A DNA stretch of 64,000 nt from JAEULH01 sp963805915 (GCA_963805915.1 CAWDWD010000018.1:124001-188000); one strand, 5' to 3'; shown: positions 52,791-62,210, numbered from the stretch's first letter. Made by a program: numbers and translations. Notes: generated from the letters alone by a model not told the origin.

Positions 52791-53513
52791 TTACGCGCCA
52801 TCCGCAGTCACGGTCTCGGTGTCGAGACGGCCGTCTCTAAGGTAGAAGATGTGATCGAAGCGATCGAAGATTTTTTCATCATGGGTAACGGCGAGAATCG
52901 TTGCCCGCTGCTCGGCCGCCACCTTGCGCAAAAGATCCATGACGATTCTCGCCCGTTGTGAATCGAGCGCCGCCGTGGGCTCGTCGGCGAGAATGATCCG
53001 AGGCCGGTTGGCGAGCGCGCGAGCGATGGCCACCCGCTGGGCCTCGCCACCCGACAGTTTGGCGGGCATCGCGTCCTTACGGTGGCCGACCTCCAGATAG
53101 TCCAGCAGCTCGACCGCGCGCTTCTTGGCTTCCGCCGCCTCGTATCCCGCCAGATTAAGCACCAGGGCCACGTTGTCGGTGCTGTTGAGAAAGGGGAGAA
53201 GGTTGTGGAACTGAAAAATGAAGCCGATCTTCTCAAGCCGCAGCCTGCGCAGATCGGAGCGCAGCCAACGTTTGTCATAAACAACTTCGTTGTCCAGATT
53301 GACCCAGCCGCTGCTTGGTTCAAGAATGCAGCCGATGACGTTCAGGAGCGTGGTCTTGCCCGATCCGCTCGGGCCGAGCAGGGCGACGACCTGGCCCGGA
53401 TAGACTTCCAGGGTTACGTCACGCAGCGCATCGACGCGGGTGTCGCCTTCGCCGAAATGCTTCGAGACATTCCGGACATGGACGAGCGGCTTTTCCTGGG
53501 CCGGTTCGCTCAT
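52791..53513 (-). CDS. ABC transporter ATPase, MacB/DevA-like
   Basis: 240 residues from ATG 53513. Walker A GPSGSGKT (47-54), signature KLSGGEAQRVAIARAL and Walker B IILADEPTAALD. The Q-loop segment FIFQFHNLLPFLNSTDNVAL is like LolD/MacB-type ATPases paired with FtsX-fold permeases. Third gene of the operon after the adaptor and permease. Confidence 0.92.
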   Translation of the reverse strand: MSEPAQEKPLVHVRNVSKHFGEGDTRVDALRDVTLEVYPGQVVALLGPSGSGKTTLLNVIGCILEPSSGWVNLDNEVVYDKRWLRSDLRRLRLEKIGFIFQFHNLLPFLNSTDNVALVLNLAGYEAAEAKKRAVELLDYLEVGHRKDAMPAKLSGGEAQRVAIARALANRPRIILADEPTAALDSQRARIVMDLLRKVAAEQRATILAVTHDEKIFDRFDHIFYLRDGRLDTETVTADGA

Positions 53514-53515
53514 TT

Positions 53516-54649
53516 TCAACCGCCGAGCGCCGTTGCGGGATCGACTTTGAGGGCGAGCCGCACGCCCAATCCGCTTGCAAGGATGCATACAAAGATGACC
53601 GCCGTCGCGAGCAATAGCCCGTCTTCCGGCACGAGCACTACGCGGCGCGGGAAATAGTCCTTGATCGCGATAATCAGCAAGGCGCCGAAGCCGAAGCCGA
53701 TCAGACCCATGGCCAGGGCTTGTTGCAGGATCAGGCCGATGATCGTGCGATCCGGCGCGCCAATGAGCTTGAGGGTGGCGATCTCGCGAACCTTGTCCAT
53801 GGTCATCGTGTAAAGGATCAGCGCGATAATCACGGCGGAGACCACCAGGAGAATGGCCGTGAACAGGCCAATCTGCTTGCGTGCCCGCTCGACCACGGAT
53901 TGAATGAGTATGGATTCCTGCTCGGCCTCGCTCATGGCGGCAAGATGCTTCCAGCGGCGCGCCGCGTCCGCCACGCGTTCGGGCGAACTGTTCGGCGAGA
54001 CGCGGGCGACGACGGCATTGATCGTATCGGTGTCGCCGGGGCCGGCGCCGCGGGCGATCGCCCGCCGCTCCGCTGGCGGAGCCAGCTCGAACTGGAGTTT
54101 CTGGGAATCCTTCAACGTGATGTAAACGACCGGATCGCCGCCGGAGGATACCTGTCCGTCGGTCAGGCCGACGACCGTGAAGGTTTCGCGGCCCAGTTCG
54201 ACCCGCTCCCCAAGCGACAAGCCGGTCCGCCGGTCCGCCACCAGCTCGTAGTGACTCCGGCCAATCGTCCGACCGGATACGATCCGGTCCGGACCGCCCG
54301 GACGGCCCGGCTCATAACCCACAACATAGAGCCGCAGCTTCTCTCCGCCGCGGCGCGATTCGACGGATTGATAGGTGACGCCGCCGGCCTCGCTCACGCC
54401 CTGAAGCCGGGCAATCGCCTCGCGCGTGTCGCCCGGAATCCGCGAGGACTCGGCGAACGGCCCACGCGTGTCCGTTTCCACCACCCAGACATCGATGGCG
54501 GGGGTGCGAAGCAAGGTCAGGGCGTCTTCGACCAGCCCCCGGTAGATACCGATCATCGAGAGGACCACGCCCAGCAGCAGGCTAAGGCCTAAGCAGGTGA
54601 GCAGAAAGCGCCCGAAACTGTGCCGGATATCACGATAAGCAAGGTTCAT
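53516..54649 (-). CDS. FtsX-family ABC permease (DevC/MacB-like)
   Basis: 377 residues: one N-terminal helix (GRFLLTCLGLSLLLGVVLSM), a ~230-residue periplasmic domain, then three C-terminal helices (FTAILLVVSAVIIALILYTM, LMGLIGFGFGALLIIAI-like, ATAVIFVCILASGLGV). DevC-type rather than fused MacB, since the ATPase is separate. It overlaps the adaptor gene by 4 bp. Confidence 0.9.
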   Translation of the reverse strand: MNLAYRDIRHSFGRFLLTCLGLSLLLGVVLSMIGIYRGLVEDALTLLRTPAIDVWVVETDTRGPFAESSRIPGDTREAIARLQGVSEAGGVTYQSVESRRGGEKLRLYVVGYEPGRPGGPDRIVSGRTIGRSHYELVADRRTGLSLGERVELGRETFTVVGLTDGQVSSGGDPVVYITLKDSQKLQFELAPPAERRAIARGAGPGDTDTINAVVARVSPNSSPERVADAARRWKHLAAMSEAEQESILIQSVVERARKQIGLFTAILLVVSAVIIALILYTMTMDKVREIATLKLIGAPDRTIIGLILQQALAMGLIGFGFGALLIIAIKDYFPRRVVLVPEDGLLLATAVIFVCILASGLGVRLALKVDPATALGG

Positions 54650-55809
54650 GGCGCGGCTTCCCCGGCAACCATGGCGGCGCGGCCTTCCCGCAGCCCCGGC
54701 CGCAGCGCGCTGAGGACGCGCGCGCCATCCGGCAAACCGCCGGTGATTTCAAGCCGGGAATTGAGCGTCCTGTGCCCGAACACGACCTTACGACGGTGCA
54801 ACTCGCGATCCTCGAGCGTCCAGACCAACCCACGGGTTCCATCGAAGCTTTCAACCGCCGTTTCGGGCACTAGCAGCGCCGTGTCCAGAAGGGTTGTCGT
54901 GATGAAGACCTCGGCTTGCTCGCCAAGGTGGAAGCTTTCCGGGCATTGGTCACAGGCGATATAGACCCGGCGTTCCTCGGTCACTCGGTCGCTTTCGATG
55001 GCGATGCGGGTCACGTGGCCCTGGAACATCCGCCGGGGCAGGGAGCGCAGGCGAACTTCGGCCGGCTGACCCACGCGCAGGCCGCCAGCGCGCGTTTCAT
55101 CGACATAGGCCAGCGTCCAGACGGTCTCCGGGGCCACCAGCGTGAACAGCGGCTCGCCGGAACTCAGGACGGAGCCAAGCTCCTTGTGACGCTCCACAAC
55201 AATCGCGTCATAGGGCGCTTTCAGGACGTGCTGGTCGAGAAGAACCTTCTCATATTCGTACTGGGCGCGGGCATCTCCGCGCGCCGCCTTGGCGACCTCG
55301 ACATCGCTGATCGATACGGCCAGCTCGGCCGCAGCCACATCTTCTTCCATCCGCGCTTCCTCCGCCGCCTCGATCGAGACCGCCTCCCGGGCGAGGAGCG
55401 CTTGTTTGCGCTTATTCGTCTGTCTCTTCTGAGCGAGGACCGCGCGGGCCTTGTCCACGGCGGCCTCCGCCATCCGCACCGCCGCCTCGGCGTTCGCGAC
55501 CCCGGCCCTCGCCTTAGCGACACGAGCCTCCTGATCAGCGCCGTCCAGCCGCGCTAGAATCTCGCCTTCCTTCACGCGGTCGCCATGATCGGCGTTGAGC
55601 TCGACGAGGGCCGCTCCGACCTCGAAGCCGATTTTCGAAAGAATACGCGCCTCCACGGTGCCGAGGCCGAAGACCTTCACCGCCACGTTCTCGTCAGGCC
55701 GCGCGACCTCGACCGGCAATGGCCGCATGAAGATGAACGCAAAAACGGCTAGCCCGGCCACGCCCAGCCCCAGGAGCGCCAGAAGATACCGGACGATCCG
55801 CTTTCTCAT
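54646..55809 (-). CDS. HlyD/DevB-type periplasmic adaptor
   Basis: 387 residues from ATG 55809. Membrane anchor at 7-28, lipoyl half-motifs (GAALVELNADHGDRVKEGEI and VLKAPYDAIVVERHKELG) around a long alpha-hairpin, then beta-barrel domains. A Cys pair (YIACDQCPESF) is unusual. It links the inner-membrane FtsX-type exporter to an outer-membrane channel, whose gene is not in the window. It overlaps the tetR stop by 4 bp. Confidence 0.9.
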   Translation of the reverse strand: MRKRIVRYLLALLGLGVAGLAVFAFIFMRPLPVEVARPDENVAVKVFGLGTVEARILSKIGFEVGAALVELNADHGDRVKEGEILARLDGADQEARVAKARAGVANAEAAVRMAEAAVDKARAVLAQKRQTNKRKQALLAREAVSIEAAEEARMEEDVAAAELAVSISDVEVAKAARGDARAQYEYEKVLLDQHVLKAPYDAIVVERHKELGSVLSSGEPLFTLVAPETVWTLAYVDETRAGGLRVGQPAEVRLRSLPRRMFQGHVTRIAIESDRVTEERRVYIACDQCPESFHLGEQAEVFITTTLLDTALLVPETAVESFDGTRGLVWTLEDRELHRRKVVFGHRTLNSRLEITGGLPDGARVLSALRPGLREGRAAMVAGEAAP

Positions 55810-56432
55810 GACCGCGCCTCCCGGCGCGCCGCCGGATCTCCACGGACGAACCCGCTTAACTGCGTTTCCAGAAGACGGCCGCCTTCCCGGGCCAGATCGA
55901 AGCCGCGTCCGCTGATCGACCATCTCACGGCAAGGCCCTGGACTAGGCCGATAACAAGAAAAGCCATATCGTCCGGATCGATATCGCGGCGCAGCTGGCC
56001 TGCGTCTTTCGAACGCGCCGCCAGATCGGCGATGACCCGATGGAAACGGCTCAGAAGCTGAAAGAAGGCTTCCCGCAGCCCCTTGTTCTTGGTGTGCAGC
56101 TCGCGCGAGAACAGGATTGCCGGGATTGCCGGTATTGACTGGATCAGCCGCAGTTGCGCGCTAACCAGAGCGCGGATCTGATCGATGGGTGCGGTGTCGG
56201 GGTTCTGCGCCTTCGTCCAGCCCGCCTCCATCATTGCTCCGACACGCGCCGCGACCGCCTCCCATAGGTCCTGTTTTTTGGGGAAGTGCCGGAATATCCC
56301 CGGCTGGCTCAGGCCCACGGCGTCGGCAACCGCCTCGGTCGTCAGCCGCTCTGGACCGAGCGTGTCGGCGAGACGCAGAGTCGCGTCGATAATTTCGGCC
56401 TTGCGGGCTTCCGCGGACTTGCGGACGCGCAT
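55806..56432 (-). CDS. TetR-family regulator of the exporter operon
   Basis: 208 residues from ATG 56432, preceded by GAGGCGG; a TTG at 56456 would run through the operator palindrome and is rejected. The helix-turn-helix is LTTEAVADAVGLSQPGIFRH followed by FPKKQDLWEAVA. The C-terminal ligand domain is of unknown specificity. First gene of the tetR-adaptor-permease-ATPase operon, so probably autoregulatory. Confidence 0.9.
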   Translation of the reverse strand: MRVRKSAEARKAEIIDATLRLADTLGPERLTTEAVADAVGLSQPGIFRHFPKKQDLWEAVAARVGAMMEAGWTKAQNPDTAPIDQIRALVSAQLRLIQSIPAIPAILFSRELHTKNKGLREAFFQLLSRFHRVIADLAARSKDAGQLRRDIDPDDMAFLVIGLVQGLAVRWSISGRGFDLAREGGRLLETQLSGFVRGDPAARREARS

Positions 56433-56441
56433 TTCCGCCTC

Positions 56442-56467
56442 ATAGTTAGTTACCAATCACTAACTAT
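56442..56467 (-). promoter_or_regulatory. Palindromic TetR-type operator
   Basis: ATAGTTAGT (56442-56450) and ACTAACTAT (56459-56467) are a perfect 9-bp inverted repeat with an 8-bp spacer, 10 bp upstream of the tetR start and directly downstream of the candidate -10 box. This is the size and place of an autorepressor site. Confidence 0.75.
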
Positions 56468-56496
56468 AGCATGGGCGGTCGTGGCCATGAGGTCAA
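56468..56496 (-). promoter_or_regulatory. Candidate promoter of the tetR exporter operon
   Basis: On the minus strand TTGACC (56496-56491), 17-bp spacer, CATGCT (56473-56468). The -10 is weak, the -35 good. The operator palindrome starts with the next base, so bound repressor would block transcription. Confidence 0.45.
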
Positions 56497-56622
56497 GCTT
56501 CACGTGCCGAAAATGGCTGGAATCCAGGGACGTGCTCAAAACCGCGCTCGGCTTCTCCGCACCTTTCCGAAGGTGTTGCAGAGGATCGGGGCAGCGTTCG
56601 AAGCGGTAGGCACCTTGTGCTC

Positions 56623-57222
56623 TTACCTTCGCACTCTTCGCAAGAGCACGTAAAGCGCGCCGTCGCCGCCGTCGGCCAGGGTGGCGTGGGTGAAGGCGAG
56701 GATCCTCGCGCGGTTGGCGGGGTCGTTGAGCCAATGCGGGACGTTCGATTTAAGCACGCCGATGGCGGACTCGGAGCGGTAGCCCTTGCCGGTGATGACG
56801 AGAACGCAGCGCTTGCCCGCCGCCTGGGCGCCGGCGAGAAAGCCGTTCAGCGCGGCGTGGGCCTCGGCCTGGGACATATTGTGCAGGTCGATACGCCGTT
56901 CGGGTGCGATCAGGCCGCGGCGCAGGCGGGCGAGCGTGCGCTTGTCGATACCGGCGGCGGTGCCGGGCATTAGCTCCGGCGGCGGCGCCAGGGTCAGCGA
57001 TACTGGTGCTGGCGTCCGGGCTCGCGGAAACTCTTGCGGTGGCGCGGACCGCACAGGGGCTTCGGCGTCACCAATGCGGCCCGCTTGCGCGCGCGTTTCC
57101 GCCTGGCTCGGGGGCGGTTGGTGGGTCGGCGGGGCGCGGCGCTTGAGCGGTTTGACGCTTTCGGTGACGCGACGCCACAACTCGCCATCGGGCGGGCCGG
57201 CGTCTTTATCTTTTTCCGGCAT
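56623..57222 (-). CDS. Smr (MutS2 C-terminal-like) domain protein
   Basis: 199 residues. A Pro/Ala-rich, probably disordered N-terminal half precedes the Smr domain at ~105-199: RRIDLHNMSQAEAHAALNGF, VLVITGKGYR and the end DGGDGALYVLLRRVRR. Such proteins are nucleases or RNA/DNA-binding. In many alphaproteobacteria this gene directly follows mltA; here three lactate genes intervene. It is 18 bp downstream of lutC. Confidence 0.85.
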   Translation of the reverse strand: MPEKDKDAGPPDGELWRRVTESVKPLKRRAPPTHQPPPSQAETRAQAGRIGDAEAPVRSAPPQEFPRARTPAPVSLTLAPPPELMPGTAAGIDKRTLARLRRGLIAPERRIDLHNMSQAEAHAALNGFLAGAQAAGKRCVLVITGKGYRSESAIGVLKSNVPHWLNDPANRARILAFTHATLADGGDGALYVLLRRVRR

Positions 57223-57240
57223 TGGCGCCGGCGGGTCGGA

Positions 57241-57930
57241 TCATGCGTCGGCCTGCTCGTCGACCAGAATAATGTGAAGCTTGCGCGGACCGTGGGCGCC
57301 GAGCAGCAGGGTCTGCTCGATGTCCGCCGTGCGCGACGGACCGGTGATCCAGTTGACGACGCGCGGCATCACCCCGGCGCCATATTTCTCGCGAAAGCGC
57401 GTCCATGCGTCCTCGTAGCTGCCGACAATACGTGCTCTCGGCAAGACCGCGATGTGGATGTCGGGCAGGAAGTTGAGCGTCGTCGGGCTGGCGGGACCGG
57501 ACAGCAGCATCAGCGTGCCGGTCTCGGCGATACCGCAAAAGGCCGCCGTGACGGAAACGGGGTCGTGCTCGCCGGCCTTGCCGGCGGTGACCTCGAGCAG
57601 CGGCTCGGTCTCCCACGCGATCGCCGCGAGATCGGGGTCCGGCGCGACCTTGACCCCGGCCACGAGGTTGGCCGCTTGCAGGTAGGCGCTGATCCGCGCC
57701 GGGATCTCGCCCCAGGAGGCGACCCGCTTGGTCGTCGCATTCACCCGTTCGGCCTCGAATACGAACCGCTCGACGGCGGCGGCGCCGCTATCGCGGCCGC
57801 GCGCCGGGATGACATTGGCCTTGGGGTTGGAGAGCCGAGCGGCGACCGCGGCGGCGGCGACGGCGGCCGGGTCGGTGCGATTGAGTGCCTTGCGGACGGA
57901 GCCGAGAATGGCCGCGCGGTCGTCGCTCAT
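57241..57930 (-). CDS. lutC: Lactate utilization protein C (LUD domain)
   Basis: 229 residues from ATG 57930. The LUD fold shows in ETGTLMLLSGPASPTTLNFL and PDIHIAVLPRARIVGSYEDA, ending with the SRTADIEQTLLLGAHGPRKL segment. LutA, LutB and LutC together oxidise L-lactate to pyruvate. Overlaps lutB by 4 bp. Confidence 0.92.
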   Translation of the reverse strand: MSDDRAAILGSVRKALNRTDPAAVAAAAVAARLSNPKANVIPARGRDSGAAAVERFVFEAERVNATTKRVASWGEIPARISAYLQAANLVAGVKVAPDPDLAAIAWETEPLLEVTAGKAGEHDPVSVTAAFCGIAETGTLMLLSGPASPTTLNFLPDIHIAVLPRARIVGSYEDAWTRFREKYGAGVMPRVVNWITGPSRTADIEQTLLLGAHGPRKLHIILVDEQADA

Positions 57931-59351
57931 GGCCGCCGGCCTCCGCGCGCCGACCACAACTGCTGGAAGGTCTGGCCCGCCGGCGCCGGCAGATCGCGCA
58001 CGCTGGTCCAGCCGCCAGCCAGCGGCAACTTGGCGAAGCGTCCCTTGGCCCGACCGAGAGCGCCCATCGAGCCGACGCCGAGGCGCATGACGAGTTTGTA
58101 TAAAACCGGACGCCGGGCGAGGAAGGCCCAACCCTTGAGGCCGTAGCGCATCGCCGCCGGCGAGCCGCCGGCGCGATGTTGTCGCGCGCGCAATTGGCGC
58201 AGCATCCGCGGCAGCGGGATGCCCATCGGGCAAACCTCCTCGCAGCGTCCGCATAGGGTCGAGGCGTTTGGCAGGTTGCCGGCCTCCTCCATGCCGATGA
58301 GGTTCGGGATCAGCACCGCGCCCATGGGCCCGGAATAGACCCAGCCGTAGGCATGACCGCCGACCGCGGCGTAGATTGGGCAATGGTTGATACAGGCGCC
58401 GCAGCGGATGCAGCGGAGCATCTCGCGGAACTCGTTGCCGAGCATCTCGGTGCGGCCATTGTCGAGCAGCAGCACGTGGTACTCGCTCGGCCCGTCAAGA
58501 TCGGCGGGCCGTCGCGGACCGGTGGTGAATGTGGTGTAGACCGACATGTCCTGGCCGGTGGCCGAGCGGGCGAGAACCCTAAGGATGGTCGTCGCGTCCT
58601 CCAAGGTGGGAACGATTTTCTCGATGCTGGCGATGACGATCTGGACCCGTGGCAGGGTCTGTGTCAGATCACCGTTGCCTTCGTTGGTGACGAGGACGAT
58701 CGAGCCGGTCTCGGCGACCAGCATGTTGGCCCCGGTGATGCCGAGATCGGCGGCGAGAAACTCCTGGCGGAGAACCGCGCGGGCCTCGGCGAGCATGACC
58801 TCGGGCTCTTCGAGCGAGCGCGTTTGCGGGTAGTTGCGATGGTGTTCGCGGAACGCGTCGGCGACCTGCTCCTTCGACAGGTGAACCGCCGGAGCGATGA
58901 TGTGACTCGGCGGTTCGTGGCGCAGCTGGATGATGTACTCGCCGAGGTCCGTCTCGATTGGGCGAATACCTTCCTTTTCGAGGAACTCGTTGATCCCGAT
59001 TTCCTCGCCGATCATCGACTTGCCCTTGGCGACGGTCTGAGCGCCGGCATCGCGGCAGATCTCGAGGATTTTCCGGCGGGCGCCTTCGGCGTCGGCGCAC
59101 CAGTGAACCTGGCCGCCGTTCTCGCTGACCTTGTCGGCGAACCGCTCAAGATAGAGATCGAGATGGGCGAGGGAATGATCCTTGATCGCCTTGGCGTCCT
59201 CGCGCAGATCGTCGAATTCAGGCATCCGCTCGATCGCATTGCGCCGTTTGACCGGAAAACCCTCCTTGAACCGACTGAGCGATTGCTGGAGCTTGGGGTC
59301 GTGAATGGCCCTGTGAGCGTTGGCGACAAAACTGCTGGCGGTCGAGTCCAC
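57927..59351 (-). CDS. lutB: Lactate utilization iron-sulfur protein LutB
   Basis: 474 residues. An N-terminal LUD region (GKSMIGEEIGINEFLEKEGI, LGITGANMLVAETGSIVLVT) is followed by two Cys clusters, CIRCGACINHCPIY near 318 and CGRCEEVCPMGIP near 370, for two 4Fe-4S centres. Full normal length. Follows lutA by about 98 bp. Confidence 0.95.
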   Translation of the reverse strand: MDSTASSFVANAHRAIHDPKLQQSLSRFKEGFPVKRRNAIERMPEFDDLREDAKAIKDHSLAHLDLYLERFADKVSENGGQVHWCADAEGARRKILEICRDAGAQTVAKGKSMIGEEIGINEFLEKEGIRPIETDLGEYIIQLRHEPPSHIIAPAVHLSKEQVADAFREHHRNYPQTRSLEEPEVMLAEARAVLRQEFLAADLGITGANMLVAETGSIVLVTNEGNGDLTQTLPRVQIVIASIEKIVPTLEDATTILRVLARSATGQDMSVYTTFTTGPRRPADLDGPSEYHVLLLDNGRTEMLGNEFREMLRCIRCGACINHCPIYAAVGGHAYGWVYSGPMGAVLIPNLIGMEEAGNLPNASTLCGRCEEVCPMGIPLPRMLRQLRARQHRAGGSPAAMRYGLKGWAFLARRPVLYKLVMRLGVGSMGALGRAKGRFAKLPLAGGWTSVRDLPAPAGQTFQQLWSARGGRRP

Positions 59352-59449
59352 GTGTTCCCTCCCTGTAAGGTGGGTGTCCGGCTAGCGCCGGATCTTGTTC
59401 GTCGCCCGCATGAAGCGCCTTGCGGGCGGCCGCGACCGTCGGCGTGCCG

Positions 59450-60217
59450 TTATCGCGGCTCGCCGATCGGCGGCGTCTCGTCGGTTGTCCCGGCCAAAAC
59501 CTCGGCGACGTGGCGGACCTTCACGCTCGCGCCACGGCGCTGCAGTCGGCCGGCGATGTTCATCAAACAGCCCATGTCGCCGCCGAGCAGCGTGTCCGCG
59601 CCGGTGGCAAGAACGGCGTCGACCTTCGCGTCGACCATCTTTTCGGAAATCTCGGGATACTTGACGCAGAACAGTCCGCCGAAACCGCAACAGGCCTCGG
59701 CATCGGCCATCTCGCGCAGCTCCAGCCCATCCACGCCCGCGAGCAGCGCGCGCGGTTGCGCGAAGATCTTGAGCTCGCGCAGGCCCGAACACAAATCGTG
59801 ATAGGCGGTCGCGGCTGGAAATGTGCTGGCGATCGGCCCGGTCTTCAGCACATCGTTAAGGAATGTCGTCAACTCGTACGTTCGTCGGGCAAGATCCTCG
59901 GCCTTGGCGAGCCACTGCGGGTCGTCTTCGAACATCTCGCGGTAGTGGACCCGGATTGTCCCGCCGCACGAGCCCGAGGGCAGCACGACATAGTCAAACC
60001 CGGCGAAGACCTCGATCACATTGCGCGCAATGGCCTTCGCATCCTCAACGTCGCCGGCGTTGAACGCAGGTTGGCCGCAGCAGGTTTGTGCCTCGGGAAC
60101 AACCACCTCGCAGCCTGCGTCTTCAAGCAGCTTGACGGTGGCGAACCCGACCGCCGGTCGCATGAGGTCCACCAAGCAGGTGACGAAGAGTGCAACCTTC
60201 TGATTTTGTGCGCGCAT
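59450..60217 (-). CDS. lutA: Lactate utilization protein A (CCG domains)
   Basis: 255 residues with the duplicated cysteine-rich CCG domain: TCCGQPAFNAGD and SGSCGGTIR in the first half, EACCGFGGLFCVKYP in the second, which bind an iron-sulfur centre. Start GAQNQKVALFVTCLVDLMR-like region is typical. No lldP permease or LutR regulator is adjacent. Confidence 0.93.
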   Translation of the reverse strand: MRAQNQKVALFVTCLVDLMRPAVGFATVKLLEDAGCEVVVPEAQTCCGQPAFNAGDVEDAKAIARNVIEVFAGFDYVVLPSGSCGGTIRVHYREMFEDDPQWLAKAEDLARRTYELTTFLNDVLKTGPIASTFPAATAYHDLCSGLRELKIFAQPRALLAGVDGLELREMADAEACCGFGGLFCVKYPEISEKMVDAKVDAVLATGADTLLGGDMGCLMNIAGRLQRRGASVKVRHVAEVLAGTTDETPPIGEPR

Positions 60218-60298
60218 CGCTTGAGAATGGGACGCGTTCCGCCAAAAAACAACGTAAAATGATGGCGGGTGAAGCAGCGCTGATCCGTGACGACCGGG

Positions 60299-61462
60299 CT
60301 ATGACGCCGCTTGCGTCGCGAGCGGCGGTTTCGGCAGCAGCAGGTAGTAGCGACCCGGCGCGCGCATGCTCCCGGCCCGCGCGCCGGCCGCGGCGCCCGA
60401 GCCGAAATAGATATCGCCGCGAACGGGGCCCTTGACGGCGCCGCCGGTGTCCTGGGCTATGACCAGGCGGCGAAAGGTCGCACCGGCCGGATCGGTGGTC
60501 TCGAGCCACAATGGTGCGCCGAGCGCGATGAAGGCGGGATCGACGGCGACGCTGCGTTCCGCGCTGAGGACGACATTCTGCGCGCCGACCGGGCCGTCGC
60601 CGTCGATCTCGCGGAAGAACACGTAACTCGGGTTGAGCGCCATGACGCCCGCCGCCTCGCCCGGATGGGCGGCAAGCCACGCGCGAATGGACCGCATCGA
60701 CACCTGATCCGGAGGCAGGGCGCCGCGACGGATCAGTTCGCGGCCGATCGCGTAATAGGGCCGTCCGTTCTTGGCGGCGTAGCCGACGCGCACCGTCCGG
60801 CCATCGTCCATGACCACCCGGCCGGAGCCCTGAACGTGAAGGAAGAACGCATCAACCGCGCTGTCGACCCACAGCAATTCGAGTCCCTTGCCGGCAAAAG
60901 CACCGCGGTCGACCTCGGCGCGCGCCGGGACGGGAACCACCTTGTCGCCGGTGACCTGGCCCACGATCTGCTCGCCTTTCCACTCGGCTCGAAAGGCGCC
61001 AAGGTCGATATTCACCAGGTTTTCCGGCGGACGATAGAGCGGCACCTGATAGCGCCCACCGCGCCGGGCTGCGCCATGCACTTCCGGTTCGTAGTAGCCG
61101 GTGAACAGGCCTTGCGCCTCGCCGTTGTTGGTCGCGAGCACCGGAGCGAAATGGGTCTCGAAGAAGGCGCGGGCGGCGGGTGCGTCGCCGGGCGGGACGG
61201 ACGCGGCAGCCGCGCAGGCCGTTGCGAGCGCGGCCCGACCAACGCCGAGTCTCGCCCAGGCTTCAGCGGCGCGATCGGAGGACAGTCGCGGGCACGAGCG
61301 GCGGAATGCCGCCAGCGCCTCGGCGTGACCGTCGCCGGCCCAGCCATCGAGCGTAGCGAAGGAAGCCGGCTCAAGCACCAGCGCCGGCGGCGCGGGCTCA
61401 CGCGCGCAGCCGGCGACGAGCAGCAGCCCCGTCAGCGAGGCGAGCATGATACGCGTCCGCAT
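60299..61462 (-). CDS. mltA: Membrane-bound lytic transglycosylase MltA
   Basis: 387 residues from ATG 61462 (a start six codons upstream is possible). Lipobox with Cys19 (LLLVAGC) makes it a lipoprotein. Family marks: NGEAQGLFTGYYEPEVHG, FFLHVQGSGRVVMDDG and the 3D-domain end QDTGGAVKGPVRGDIYFGSG with catalytic Asp. It cleaves murein glycan strands. It is 55 bp after the Tim44-like gene. Confidence 0.94.
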   Translation of the reverse strand: MRTRIMLASLTGLLLVAGCAREPAPPALVLEPASFATLDGWAGDGHAEALAAFRRSCPRLSSDRAAEAWARLGVGRAALATACAAAASVPPGDAPAARAFFETHFAPVLATNNGEAQGLFTGYYEPEVHGAARRGGRYQVPLYRPPENLVNIDLGAFRAEWKGEQIVGQVTGDKVVPVPARAEVDRGAFAGKGLELLWVDSAVDAFFLHVQGSGRVVMDDGRTVRVGYAAKNGRPYYAIGRELIRRGALPPDQVSMRSIRAWLAAHPGEAAGVMALNPSYVFFREIDGDGPVGAQNVVLSAERSVAVDPAFIALGAPLWLETTDPAGATFRRLVIAQDTGGAVKGPVRGDIYFGSGAAAGARAGSMRAPGRYYLLLPKPPLATQAAS

Positions 61463-61517
61463 CGACCGTGCTCGCATCATATTCAGGCCATGCTCGGAGC
61501 GAATAGCAGCCGCGCAC

Positions 61518-62210
61518 CTAGTCTGTGGCGCCGGTGGCGACGAGCGCCCAGTTGGGGTCGCGGCTGCCCGTGTCGCGTGCGAAGGTCCACAGATCGGTAA
61601 CCGAAATGACCTTGTCGGGGTCGCCCTCGATGGCTTCGCCCGCGGCGTTGCGGGTCACCGTGACCTGCTCGCTGACGAAGCGCAAGGTGATATGCGCGGT
61701 CCGCCCGGCCATGTAGGCTTCCTCGATCTCGGTCTTCTGGATGCTGACCAGCGTCGTTTCCAGGACCTCGCCGGCGGCTTTGCGGTCGTCGATGGACTTC
61801 GCGAAATTGCCGAATACCTCGGGACTGAGCAGCGGCTTGAGCGCGGGCGCGTCACCGGCGACATACGCCGTCAGGATCATCTCGAAGGCGACGCTGGCTC
61901 CGGCGACGAATTCCTGCTCGTCGAAGCGCGGATCGGCGATCTTGATCTGGGTCAGCCCAGCCTGGAGCGACGAGGGCGGCGGGTCGGACATGGCGGGTCC
62001 CGCGGCTGGGGCCGCGGCGGGTTCACCGCGCTCGGGCAGGCAAATCACATCCTTGTCGCTGTTTTCTTTACCGGGCCGCGGCCGAAACGGATCCTGCGTC
62101 GGTCCCTGATGGCCGTCGCGGCGACCGAGCACACTGCGCAGGCGGAAGATCAGAAACGCCGCGACCAGCGCGAACAAAACGATGTCGATAAATTGAAAGC
62201 CTCCGCTCAT
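61518..62210 (-). CDS. Tim44-like domain protein
   Basis: 230 residues from ATG 62210. An N-terminal membrane helix (IDIVLFALVAAFLIFRLRSV) with the family phrase LRSVLGRRDG, a linker, then the Tim44-like domain (FDEQEFVAGASVAFEMILTA, LKPLLSPEVFGNFA, ending DLWTFARDTGSRDPNWAL). The bacterial role is unclear; alphaproteobacterial members are linked to mltA. Divergent from fxsA. Confidence 0.9.
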   Translation of the reverse strand: MSGGFQFIDIVLFALVAAFLIFRLRSVLGRRDGHQGPTQDPFRPRPGKENSDKDVICLPERGEPAAAPAAGPAMSDPPPSSLQAGLTQIKIADPRFDEQEFVAGASVAFEMILTAYVAGDAPALKPLLSPEVFGNFAKSIDDRKAAGEVLETTLVSIQKTEIEEAYMAGRTAHITLRFVSEQVTVTRNAAGEAIEGDPDKVISVTDLWTFARDTGSRDPNWALVATGATD

